Shown: positions 1-6,640 of the stretch, piece by piece | Numbering within the stretch: position 1 is the first letter of the stretch | How the letters are laid out: each line of letters opens with the position of its first letter | Origin: Bacillota bacterium | GTDB taxonomy: Bacteria > Bacillota > Clostridia > Christensenellales > UMGS416 | Assembly (NCBI GenBank): GCA_023422005.1 | Contig: JAEZSC010000030.1 | Span: 1-17,792, forward strand | DNA length: 17,792 nucleotides | Direction of reading: 5' to 3' | Notes under the pieces: generated by a model | The model's database searches: none | Seen by the model: the letters and a program-made list of their open reading frames with translations, nothing else | Told to the model about the DNA's origin: nothing | Made by a program: the position numbers and the translations under genes

Positions 1-976
1 GCGCTTCGGGGGCAGCGGCTTCGGGCTCGGCGGCCTGCACCGGCTCCGACGCCTGCGGAACCTCCTTCAACTCTGCCGAATCCTGCGCCAGCACGATCTC
101 CTCCGCCGGTGCGTTGGCCCTGTTTTCCGTGTCGCTCATTTTGGTGCAAACCTCCTCAATTATCCAATCCGGCGTTGAAGCGCCAGAAATGATCGCAATG
201 TCCTTATATCGGCCGATCTCATCCATCGGCAGCTCACCGGCCTGCTCCACCCACCATGTCCGGGGGCACAGCGCGGCGCAGATCTGGTAGAGCTTCTTGG
301 TGTTGGAGCTGTCTCGCCCGCCCACCACCACGACGGCGCCGCCCAGGCGGGCCATCTGCTCGGCCAGCTCCGTGGCCTCCTGCTGGCGTTCGCTGGTGGC
401 GTGGCAGATGCTGGGGTACACATCCAGCTCGCAGATATGCTCCCGCAGCTTTTGCAACAGCTCGCACCACAGCGCTTCGGGCGTGGTCGTCTGGGCGACG
501 ACGCAGGCCTTTGGCATCGGCGGCAGGGCCTCCACATCGGCGGCGCTGCTCACGACAGTTGCCTGCCCCGCGCACCAGCCGGCGATGCCCTCCACCTCCG
601 GGTGCTCGCGCTCGCCGATGATCACGACGGGCATACCCTGAGCGGCGCTTTCGCTGGCGCGGTTCTGGATGCGCTTGACACACGGGCACGTGGCGTCCAC
701 GACATCCAATCCCAACACCCGGCAACGCTCCAGCACCTCCGGCGGCACCCCGTGGGAGCGCACCACGACCACTGCACCCCGGGGCAGCTGCTCCAAGTCC
801 TGTGCCACCTGCACGCCGGCTCCCCTGAGCCGGTCCACGACCTGGCTGTTGTGAATGATGGGCCCCAGCGTGTAGACCGGGCGCCCGGAATTGGCGTTTT
901 GCAACGCAATATCCACCGCACGGCGGACGCCGAAACAAAAACCGCCCTTTTCCGCTCGCCTGATTTTCACGTACAT
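1..976 (-). CDS. ispH: IspH (LytB) 4-hydroxy-3-methylbut-2-enyl diphosphate reductase, fused to a C-terminal extension (probably ribosomal protein S1); 3' end off the window
   Basis: IspH is the last enzyme of the MEP isoprenoid pathway: it reduces HMBPP to IPP and DMAPP using a [4Fe-4S] cluster. Reading down from ATG at 976, the frame stays open to base 1 (325 codons). Seen: GGFCFGV with C14, DATCPC with C97, and SICHATSERQ with C191 are the three cluster ligands; HPEVEG (H125, E127), H42 and the SSNTKKLY motif (N225) fit the active site. The catalytic domain ends near residue 277. From M280 on there is an acidic, Ala/Glu/Pro-rich linker with no stop. Known: many Clostridia carry an IspH-S1 fusion. 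Inferred: the unseen part here is S1. The GFC motif at residues 12-14 fixes the start near 976 (a GTG at 970 is the alternative). It follows plsC by 52 nt but has its own promoter and no Shine-Dalgarno sequence. Confidence 0.95.
   Translation of the reverse strand, partial: MYVKIRRAEKGGFCFGVRRAVDIALQNANSGRPVYTLGPIIHNSQVVDRLRGAGVQVAQDLEQLPRGAVVVVRSHGVPPEVLERCRVLGLDVVDATCPCVKRIQNRASESAAQGMPVVIIGEREHPEVEGIAGWCAGQATVVSSAADVEALPPMPKACVVAQTTTPEALWCELLQKLREHICELDVYPSICHATSERQQEATELAEQMARLGGAVVVVGGRDSSNTKKLYQICAALCPRTWWVEQAGELPMDEIGRYKDIAIISGASTPDWIIEEVCTKMSDTENRANAPAEEIVLAQDSAELKEVPQASEPVQAAEPEAAAPEA
139..157 (-). promoter_or_regulatory. Internal ribosome binding site and in-frame ATG at the IspH/extension junction
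   Basis: Inside the ispH frame, GAGGAGGT (157-150) is followed 10 nt later by an in-frame ATG at 139-137 (codon 280), which begins MSDTENRA. It sits exactly where the IspH domain ends, so the downstream domain may also be translated alone. The same bases also code for IEEV, so the match could partly be coding chance. Confidence 0.45.
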
Positions 977-982
977 ACCATG

Positions 983-1011
983 ATTATATACCATAAAATA
1001 TCATATTTCAA
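983..1011 (-). promoter_or_regulatory. Near-consensus sigma-A promoter for ispH, predicted leaderless
   Basis: On the minus strand TTGAAA (1011-1006) is followed after exactly 17 nt by TATAAT (988-983), in the short AT-rich gap between plsC and ispH. Counting six bases beyond the -10 hexamer puts +1 at 976, which is the A of the ispH ATG. No purine-rich ribosome site precedes that ATG. The promoter lies inside an apparent operon, so ispH and its fused part could be made independently of cmk-plsC. Confidence 0.75.
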
Positions 1012-1028
1012 ATATCATTGCAATTAAC

Positions 1029-1679
1029 TCACGATTTTATAGAGCCACTTTCTTCCATTATATCACGCATTGCCTGCAAAATGCGCGCCGTAGCCTGTTC
1101 ACTGGCCTCTCCGTTGATCTTTTTTCCATAAAGATCATCCAACGGCACCGGCCCGCCCACGAACACACGCACCTTGCGGAACGTACGGAAGCCCTGGGTA
1201 TCGGCGAAGAACACCGGGATCACCGGAGCCCGGCTGTTGAGCGCGATGTAGCCCACGCCGCTATAGAACTTTTGAAAATCGCCCTCCCAATTGCGGTTGC
1301 GCGTGCCCTCGGGGAAGATGCCAAACACATTGCCCTCCCGCAGCGTCGTGAGCGCCTTTTTCATGGCGCCGATGTCCGCGCTGCCCCGGCGCACCGGATA
1401 AGCACCGCAGGAGTCCAGCACGAAGGAGATGAACCGCCCGTGGCCATAGAGCTCTTCCTTGGCCATATATTCGGTACGCAGCGGCAGCAGCATACGGGAA
1501 ATAAACAGCACATCCCACATGGACACATGGTTGGCGATGACGATGAACGGGCCCTTGTCGGGCAGATGCTCCCGGCCCCGGATCTGCAAAGGGTGCAGCA
1601 AACCGACCAGAGGCTTGACAACCGTGGTCGCAAACTTATAGAAAGCCTTATGGTGCCATTTCATTTCGCTGTAATTCAT
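1029..1679 (-). CDS. plsC: 1-acyl-sn-glycerol-3-phosphate acyltransferase (PlsC/LPLAT family)
   Basis: This 216-residue protein should acylate lysophosphatidic acid at position 2 to give phosphatidic acid, the second acylation of membrane phospholipid synthesis, at the inner face of the membrane. Seen: the HX4D catalytic motif as NHVSMWD (H51, D56), and the substrate-binding motif FPEGTR at 122-127, followed by NRN. A basic, moderately hydrophobic N-terminus (residues 10-30) precedes the domain. The length is normal for short clostridial PlsC proteins. Its ATG overlaps the cmk stop codon by 4 nt (ATGA) and GGGAG lies 4 nt upstream, so it is probably translationally coupled to cmk. The cmk-plsC-ispH order is common in Clostridia. 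Confidence 0.93.
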   Translation of the reverse strand: MNYSEMKWHHKAFYKFATTVVKPLVGLLHPLQIRGREHLPDKGPFIVIANHVSMWDVLFISRMLLPLRTEYMAKEELYGHGRFISFVLDSCGAYPVRRGSADIGAMKKALTTLREGNVFGIFPEGTRNRNWEGDFQKFYSGVGYIALNSRAPVIPVFFADTQGFRTFRKVRVFVGGPVPLDDLYGKKINGEASEQATARILQAMRDIMEESGSIKS

Positions 1680-2353
1680 AGCGCTCCCGTCACCTTTGCT
1701 ACGACATAATCCACTGCCTGCTGCACGGTCATGTCCGATGTGTCCAGCACCTCGGCGTCCGGCGCCACCGTGAGCGGCGACGCTGCGCGGGTGCTGTCCT
1801 GATGGTCGCGGCCGGCGATGTCATCGATATACTCCTGCAAAGGCCGTTCCACGCCGCGGGCCTGCATCTCCAGCATGCGCCGCCGGGCCCGCACCTCCAC
1901 CGAGGCCGTGATGAAAAACTTGAACTGCGCGTTGGGCAGCACATGGGTGCCGATGTCGCGGCCATCCATAACGGCGCTGCTCTGGCCGGCATACTGCTGC
2001 TGCAGGCGCACCAGGTGCGCACGCACCGCGGCAAAGCGCGAAACATTGCTGGCCGCCATGGAAACCTCCGCCGTGCGGATGTCGGCGGTGACGTCCGTTC
2101 CATCCAGCAGGATGCGCTGCGCGCCATCCCCGGCGCGCACCTCCACGGCGGTGCTAAGCGCCATGGCGGACACGGCGGCCTCGTCGTCGGTGTTTAAGCC
2201 CAGCCGAAGGGCTTTTAAGCCCACGGCACGGTACATGGCGCCGGTGTCCAGATAGGCAATGCCCAACCGCGCGGCCACCGCCCGGGCAATTGTGGATTTG
2301 CCGGCGCCGGCCGGCCCGTCTATGGCGATCTGTATCGGGTGTGCGTTGCTCAT
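1676..2353 (-). CDS. cmk: Cytidylate kinase
   Basis: Cmk phosphorylates CMP and dCMP with ATP in pyrimidine nucleotide salvage and turnover. Seen in this 225-residue protein: the P-loop GPAGAGKS at residues 13-20, the YLDTGAMYRAVG motif that follows it in this family, a DGRDIGTHVLP segment in the middle, and the RRRMLEMQARG lid region, then the late RDHQDSTRAASPL segment. Length is normal for Cmk. The ATG at 2353 has GGAG 4 nt upstream. It opens the cmk-plsC-ispH group and overlaps plsC by 4 nt. It is separated from the HutP-family gene by 99 nt holding a strong hairpin; I see no convincing promoter of its own, so readthrough from the c-di-AMP operon is possible. Confidence 0.95.
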   Translation of the reverse strand: MSNAHPIQIAIDGPAGAGKSTIARAVAARLGIAYLDTGAMYRAVGLKALRLGLNTDDEAAVSAMALSTAVEVRAGDGAQRILLDGTDVTADIRTAEVSMAASNVSRFAAVRAHLVRLQQQYAGQSSAVMDGRDIGTHVLPNAQFKFFITASVEVRARRRMLEMQARGVERPLQEYIDDIAGRDHQDSTRAASPLTVAPDAEVLDTSDMTVQQAVDYVVAKVTGAL

Positions 2354-2403
2354 ATTACTCCAACAACTATCTTACACATTTTGTTTACCCTAAGCGAGCT
2401 TGT

Positions 2404-2450
2404 GCGGCGACAATTTATTATTCTGCTGCGCAGTTTCTAATTGTCGCCGC
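2404..2450 (-). terminator. Intergenic hairpin between the HutP-family gene and cmk (attenuator-like)
   Basis: GCGGCGACAATT (2404-2415) and its exact complement (2439-2450) form a 12-bp perfect stem with a 23-nt loop. The stem starts 2 nt after the HutP-family stop codon. The loop holds a small palindrome, CTGCGCAG. No U-run follows on the minus strand, so it is not a standard intrinsic terminator; it could instead be an mRNA-stabilising or regulatory stem, or a protein-binding site. Confidence 0.5.
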
Positions 2451-2452
2451 CT

Positions 2453-2866
2453 CTATATAACCCTATGTCCCATTCCGATGGCGTTTTCGTTGAGGTGCAG
2501 CAGCCCGATGCCGCTGAAGATGCTGACTGCCACATGCTCCCCGGCGCGGGCGATGCCGATTTTGCAGCCGATGTTGAGCCCTATGGCCTTGGTGGAAATC
2601 TGTGAAATGGCCTCTCGCACGGCGCCGGCAACGGCACCCTCCTCGTTGTGGTGGTCGCCGATGATGCCCTCGCGTTTGGCCGCCACCACGGTGCGTTCCA
2701 CGATCTTCATGACCGACGCGATGAACTCGCCGCCATAATCCACCGCGGCGCAGCGGAAGCCCTGGGCGGCATAGCGGTCCTTGAGGGCGCGCTCCTCCTC
2801 CCGGCTGGGCGTCAGGCTCATGAGGATGGCGGCGCGGCAGATGTCGCGGCTGGCCGTGTCGGTCAT
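2453..2866 (-). CDS. HutP-family protein (probable RNA-binding regulator)
   Basis: HutP of Bacillus subtilis is a histidine- and Mg-dependent RNA-binding antiterminator of the hut operon. This 137-residue protein matches the HutP-like family common in Clostridia: DHHNEEGAVAGAVREA (residues 71-86), NIGCKIGIARAGEH (98-111), and the C-terminal SIFSGIGLLHLNENAIGMGHR stretch from residue 115. From memory of the B. subtilis protein, its metal-ligand histidines 73, 77 and 138 line up here with Gly, Gly and Glu, so the ligand may differ. The frame is open further upstream, but ATG at 2866 is chosen because GGAGG lies 6 nt before it and it overlaps the cdaR stop by 4 nt (ATGA). No hut genes are nearby. 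Family fairly sure; target unknown. Confidence 0.8.
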   Translation of the reverse strand: MTDTASRDICRAAILMSLTPSREEERALKDRYAAQGFRCAAVDYGGEFIASVMKIVERTVVAAKREGIIGDHHNEEGAVAGAVREAISQISTKAIGLNIGCKIGIARAGEHVAVSIFSGIGLLHLNENAIGMGHRVI

Positions 2867-4152
2867 GGCATGCCTCCAATGATTGCGGTATCCTGCACCT
2901 CCGAGTGGATGTTCAGGGTAACCTCCGCCGGCATGACCACGGCGCTGGCCTGGCCCAGGTAGGGGTCCAGCTCTGAGCGGACGGCCAGCTTGTGCTGCCC
3001 GGCGCCCAGCCCGTTGACGTCTACAAAGAGGTGCACCCGCGAGGCGGTCACCCTTCGGTAATAGAGCTCCGGGCAGGTGACCCTGACCGAAGCGGTCAGC
3101 TTGTCGTCGATGGCCAGCCCGCTGCCCAGGCCGGTTACGGTGACGGGCAGATTGTCCAGCGTCACAGTTCTCATCTTCATGGCAATGCCCACGGCGATGT
3201 TGACACGGGCGTTGTCCACGATCCATATGTTCGCAGGCGGCTGCACCGTCTTGTCCTCGTTGAAATCGCTTTTTTTATTCGTAATGTCGATGCGGGGAAC
3301 CCTGATCACATCCAGTGCGTCCAGCAGTTCGGCCGGACCGGCCACTTCAATCTGGGGCGGGTCCGCAGTCAGCGATTTGAGCGCATATCCATCGGGCAGC
3401 TCGCCGGTCAGAATGTCCTCGGCCTGCACCGAAACCGGCACCATCTTGGTCGGGTATACCGGCAGATTGACGATGCAATTGGGCGGGTTCAGCGTCATGT
3501 TGCCCGTGGCCACCACCGCTCCATTGGCATCCAGCAGCGTGTAGGGAGGGGTACGCGAGAGGCTGCCGGTCAGATTATCCAGCGAGACCTCCACCACGGC
3601 GCGCGCCACGGTCTGTATATCTGTATAGGCGCCGGTGATCTCCAGCGTGGTGCCGGTCCTTACCTCGGGGGTGCCGCTCCAATAGCCGTCGGGCAGCGTG
3701 CCGGTTGGCACGACGTTCACCGGTACCACCTTGGATCGTAAGCGTTCCACGTTCACCGTGATCGTGTCCGGTTCCACGCGCACGATGATACCCCGCGCCG
3801 TCAGCCAGGAGAGCCGGACCTTCTGAGTTCCGTCCCGCGCCACCGATGACAGGTCCGCCCGCAGCGTCACATCGCTCTGCCGCAACAAAGACGAAACCCT
3901 GCGGGAAACTTCCACCGTCACATCCGCGGTAAAATTCCTGTCTCCCCGAATGGTCAGGTTGGATTGCCTCATGGTGCTTTCGCCGCTCAGGACCACGGGA
4001 ACATCCTTCAGCGTTATTGGCCGGGATGGATCGATCTCGGCGATGACATAGTTCCAGAGGATCAGCGCGAACAGCAGCGACACGATCTTTTGGCCCAGAT
4101 TGCTGCGGACAGCCGCCCAGATTTTTTTCAGCACTTCACGGGCGCGGTTCAT
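2863..4152 (-). CDS. cdaR: CdaR, YbbR-domain regulator of diadenylate cyclase CdaA
   Basis: CdaR is a membrane-anchored extracytoplasmic protein that binds CdaA and modulates c-di-AMP synthesis. Seen in this 429-residue protein: a short cytoplasmic N-terminus, one membrane segment at about residues 21-39 (IVSLLFALILWNYVIA), then DPSRPITLKDVPV and a series of beta-rich YbbR repeats (roughly four, each about 80-90 residues) with recurring VPV and PDGY-type turns, for example VNVVPTGTLPDGYW and VQAEDILTGELPDGYA. The length is in the usual range. The start at 4152 has GGAGG 10 nt upstream and lies 17 nt inside the end of cdaA. It overlaps the HutP-family gene by 4 nt, so the two are likely co-translated. 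Confidence 0.93.
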   Translation of the reverse strand: MNRAREVLKKIWAAVRSNLGQKIVSLLFALILWNYVIAEIDPSRPITLKDVPVVLSGESTMRQSNLTIRGDRNFTADVTVEVSRRVSSLLRQSDVTLRADLSSVARDGTQKVRLSWLTARGIIVRVEPDTITVNVERLRSKVVPVNVVPTGTLPDGYWSGTPEVRTGTTLEITGAYTDIQTVARAVVEVSLDNLTGSLSRTPPYTLLDANGAVVATGNMTLNPPNCIVNLPVYPTKMVPVSVQAEDILTGELPDGYALKSLTADPPQIEVAGPAELLDALDVIRVPRIDITNKKSDFNEDKTVQPPANIWIVDNARVNIAVGIAMKMRTVTLDNLPVTVTGLGSGLAIDDKLTASVRVTCPELYYRRVTASRVHLFVDVNGLGAGQHKLAVRSELDPYLGQASAVVMPAEVTLNIHSEVQDTAIIGGMP

Positions 4153-5020
4153 TTTCGCGTTTCCTCCGCCGAATCAAGTTGTTCAGGTTCAGGTTGAGCA
4201 CACGTCCCGCCATGGTCTCCTTCTTGGTATAGATGCGATCCAGCGACTTGCGCAGCGTCTGCGCATCCAGGTAACGGGTCAGCTTGCCGCTCTCGGCGAT
4301 GGAGATGATGCCCGTCTCTTCGCTCACGGCGATAACCATGGCGTCGGTGGTTTCACTCATGCCCACGGCGGCGCGGTGACGCGTGCCCAGATCGCTGGCC
4401 AGCGCCGTGTCTGCCGCCAGGGGCAAAAAGCAGCCCGCGGCCACGATGCGGTCGCTGTGTATAATCATGGCGCCATCGTGCAGCGGCGTGTTGGGCACGA
4501 AGATGTTCTCTATGATCTGGTGGCTCAGGCGCGCATCGATGACGGTGCCGCTCTCCACAATGTTGCTAAGCGTGTTGGTGCGCTGCAGCACGATCAGGGC
4601 GCCCACGCGCTTCTTGGCCATGTTCTGTACGGCGCGGGCAATCTCGTCGGCAACATGGGCGGCGTCGGCCTCTTCCAGCGCGTGGCGGATGGGCGTGTTG
4701 TCCAGCAGGCGGCCGGCGCCCAAGCGCTCCAGCGCCCGGCGAAGCTCCGGTTGAAACAGGATGACCAGCGCGATGGCGCCTGCGCCCACGATGTAGTTGA
4801 GCAGCCAGGCTACGCCGCTTAACCCAAGCCATTCGGCGATCTGGGCCACGACGATCAGCACACCAAGGCCCTTGAGCACCGAACTGGCGCGAGTCTCCCT
4901 GGTGACTTTGAGCAATTGATACACGACAAAAGAAAGGATGAGGATGTCCACAAAATCCTTGGGATCCATTTGAATCTGTGTCAGTGCAGGCTGTATGGCC
5001 TCCAGAAGCTTCTGCAGCAA
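4136..5020 (-). CDS. cdaA: CdaA (DacA) membrane diadenylate cyclase
   Basis: CdaA condenses two ATP molecules to c-di-AMP, the second messenger for potassium, osmolyte and cell-wall balance in Firmicutes. Seen in 294 residues: three N-terminal membrane segments (about 24-40, 50-67 and 70-90), then the DAC domain with the catalytic DGA motif in PLHDGAMII (182-184) and the ATP-binding GTRHR motif (212-216), all intact. A basic tail (RRRKREN) closes the protein. The start is TTG at 5020, supported by GAGGAA 7 nt upstream and by a one-base gap from the preceding stop. In Bacillus and Listeria the order is cdaA-cdaR-glmM; here glmM is absent and a phosphatase gene precedes. Confidence 0.95.
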   Translation of the reverse strand: MLQKLLEAIQPALTQIQMDPKDFVDILILSFVVYQLLKVTRETRASSVLKGLGVLIVVAQIAEWLGLSGVAWLLNYIVGAGAIALVILFQPELRRALERLGAGRLLDNTPIRHALEEADAAHVADEIARAVQNMAKKRVGALIVLQRTNTLSNIVESGTVIDARLSHQIIENIFVPNTPLHDGAMIIHSDRIVAAGCFLPLAADTALASDLGTRHRAAVGMSETTDAMVIAVSEETGIISIAESGKLTRYLDAQTLRKSLDRIYTKKETMAGRVLNLNLNNLIRRRKRENEPRP

Positions 5021-5021
5021 A

Positions 5022-6113
5022 CTAGGATTCCTCGTTCCTTTTTTGATCGGCCAGCCGCTCCACCAGCAGCAGCGTTGTATCGTCGCGGCTTTCGCCGTCG
5101 CCTATGCCCTCGCCGGCCGCCCGCCAAATCCTCCCAAGGCAATCATCGCCGCCTTGGGCCAGGATGGCTCCCACCGTGGCCAGCAGGTCGGGTTTGTCGC
5201 TGCACTGCCACAATGACTCCAGCCCGTCGGAATACAGCACCAGGCGCGCGCCGGGGGCCAGCATGCCTTCGGACGTGCCATACTCGCGCTGTTCGAACCA
5301 GCGGCAGATGGGCATTCCGGGCATCTCCAGCGCCGTGACGCCGGTTTCGTCCCACAGCACCGGCGGGCAGATGTGCCCGGCGTTGCACCAGTACAGCCGG
5401 CCTGTAGACAGCTCCAGACGAGCCAGAAAGGCCGTGATGTAGTGCTGCTCCTCCAGGCGAAGCTGTGAAAAGCGCCGCTGGATGCGGGTCAGAACATCTC
5501 CGGGCATGTCGGTGGGGTGCATCTCCACGCGCACGGTGGTGCTGAAGAACACCGTCAGCATCGCGGCGGTTACGCCGTGACCGGCCACGTCGGCGACGTA
5601 AAAGGCAATGTTGTCCCGGCCGATGCGGAAGATATCAAAGATGTCCCCGCTCATCTCTTCGCAGGGGCGATACAGCGAATCGAAACGATACCCCTCGGCG
5701 CGGGCCAGCTCCTGGGGCAGCAGGCTGCTCTGTATGCTCTGGGCCCGCAGAATGTCCCGTCGCATGCGCTCGTACTGGCGCTTGAGCGCCTCGCCCACCC
5801 GTTGCTCACGGGTGACATCCTGCCAGTTGGCCAGCGTCAGCCCATCCACCCGGCGGGAGAAGGCCTGTCTGTACAGCCTGCCGGCCACCTCCACGATCAC
5901 AGCGTCGCTTTGGGCCGCGGCAGCCTGCACCGGGCAGTCCAGGCTGCAACCCAGGCAATCGCCGTCGCAACCCAGGCTGCGGCAAAGTGCGGCATTGGCA
6001 AACACAGGCCGACCGAAGCCGTCCAGCAGTGCATACCAATCCTCCATGCCGTCCAGCATGGCGCGCAACTCTTGCCGGTCCCAGCAGAGCTCGGTTCGCC
6101 GCCTCTCGTTCAT
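5022..6113 (-). CDS. PAS-like sensor domain with SpoIIE-type PP2C phosphatase domain
   Basis: This cytoplasmic protein probably dephosphorylates a serine or threonine in a partner protein (often an anti-sigma-factor antagonist), controlled by its sensor part. Seen (363 residues): a PAS-like region at about 15-105 (ALLDGFGRPVFANAAL, and NWQDVTREQR at its end), a short helical linker (105-135, with SLLPQE), then the phosphatase domain with metal-site motifs MSGD (154-157), DVAGHG (175-180), CNAGH, LYSDG (293-297) and RDDT (343-346). Within the PAS part five cysteines are clustered, at 44, 49, 53, 56 and 60. The frame allows a start at 6137, but ATG at 6113 follows a GGCGGG site and lies downstream of a TATAAT that overlaps 6137. 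It is 1 nt from cdaA. The partner protein is not in the window. Confidence 0.88.
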   Translation of the reverse strand: MNERRRTELCWDRQELRAMLDGMEDWYALLDGFGRPVFANAALCRSLGCDGDCLGCSLDCPVQAAAAQSDAVIVEVAGRLYRQAFSRRVDGLTLANWQDVTREQRVGEALKRQYERMRRDILRAQSIQSSLLPQELARAEGYRFDSLYRPCEEMSGDIFDIFRIGRDNIAFYVADVAGHGVTAAMLTVFFSTTVRVEMHPTDMPGDVLTRIQRRFSQLRLEEQHYITAFLARLELSTGRLYWCNAGHICPPVLWDETGVTALEMPGMPICRWFEQREYGTSEGMLAPGARLVLYSDGLESLWQCSDKPDLLATVGAILAQGGDDCLGRIWRAAGEGIGDGESRDDTTLLLVERLADQKRNEES

Positions 6114-6135
6114 TCCATAACACCCGCCTGACAAC

Positions 6136-6141
6136 ATTATA
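6136..6141 (-). promoter_or_regulatory. Candidate -10 element for the phosphatase-cdaA-cdaR operon
   Basis: TATAAT lies on the minus strand at 6141-6136, giving +1 near 6129 and a leader of about 16 nt to ATG 6113. The nearest TTGACC is only 13 nt upstream and no good -35 exists at 17 nt, so activation or another sigma contact may be needed. Confidence 0.4.
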
Positions 6142-6236
6142 CCCTTTGAAGTGTGGTCAAGAAAGCCCTTGTACGGACTTTTCTGGTAAAACTGTATCTT
6201 TCACAAGCAGAAAGGACAGAAAATGAGAAAAAGACG

Positions 6237-6605
6237 TTACATGCTTTGATCAATGAGGTTCAACAGCGTTTTTCTGCGGGTTTGTAGTGCATACACTTCG
6301 CCGATGCACGCATCGGCCCGGCAGCTTAAGGCAATCAGATCCTGCTGCCCGTCGGTGTCTTCCGATTGGTAGGGCTTATTTTCACAACGCAAGGTGCAAT
6401 ACAACGATTCCAGGTCGTGCTTGATGCGCGCATATTGATCATTGATCTGATCGATTTGCCATTCAATCAGTTTCAATTCCTGTTTCAGCATATCGTGCAG
6501 CACGTTCCCCTCACTGAAGAAATCCGACAACTCATAGGCCGGACATCCCCGCCTTCTCTGTGTCCGGATTCGATTACGATTCCTGACATACACAACATCT
6601 AGCAT
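6237..6605 (-). CDS. Small protein of unknown function, coiled-coil-like
   Basis: I do not recognise this protein. From ATG 6605 it has 122 residues. The first 34 are rich in Arg and Asn (VYVRNRNRIRTQRRRG); the rest looks helical, with a likely coiled coil in ELKLIEWQIDQINDQYARIKHDLESLY and a C-terminal helix ending LQTRRKTLLNLIDQSM. Four scattered cysteines are present and there is no membrane segment or signal peptide. Two starts are possible: ATG 6605, exactly at the predicted transcription start and so leaderless, or GTG 6503, with GAGG 5 nt upstream, giving an 86-residue mainly helical protein. It lies between the YhaM-type gene and the c-di-AMP operon, on the same strand but with its own promoter. 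Confidence 0.55.
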   Translation of the reverse strand: MLDVVYVRNRNRIRTQRRRGCPAYELSDFFSEGNVLHDMLKQELKLIEWQIDQINDQYARIKHDLESLYCTLRCENKPYQSEDTDGQQDLIALSCRADACIGEVYALQTRRKTLLNLIDQSM

Positions 6606-6611
6606 ACACAC

Positions 6612-6640
6612 ATCATACTATACACAAATTTGGTGTTCAA
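6612..6640 (-). promoter_or_regulatory. Sigma-A type promoter for the small unknown gene
   Basis: TTGAAC (6640-6635) and TATGAT (6617-6612) are separated by 17 nt on the minus strand. The expected +1 is base 6605, the A of an in-frame ATG. A second start with a Shine-Dalgarno exists at 6503. Confidence 0.6.

Noticed and set aside
6114..6137. Upstream ATG 6137 as start of the PAS phosphatase
   Set aside because: It overlaps the likely -10 TATAAT, and ATG 6113 has a better ribosome site; the eight extra residues show no family feature.
6222..6248. Tiny plus-strand frame MRKRRYML with a GAAAGGA site
   Set aside because: Eight codons, no promoter, and it overlaps the end of the minus-strand small gene; too little to support a leader peptide.
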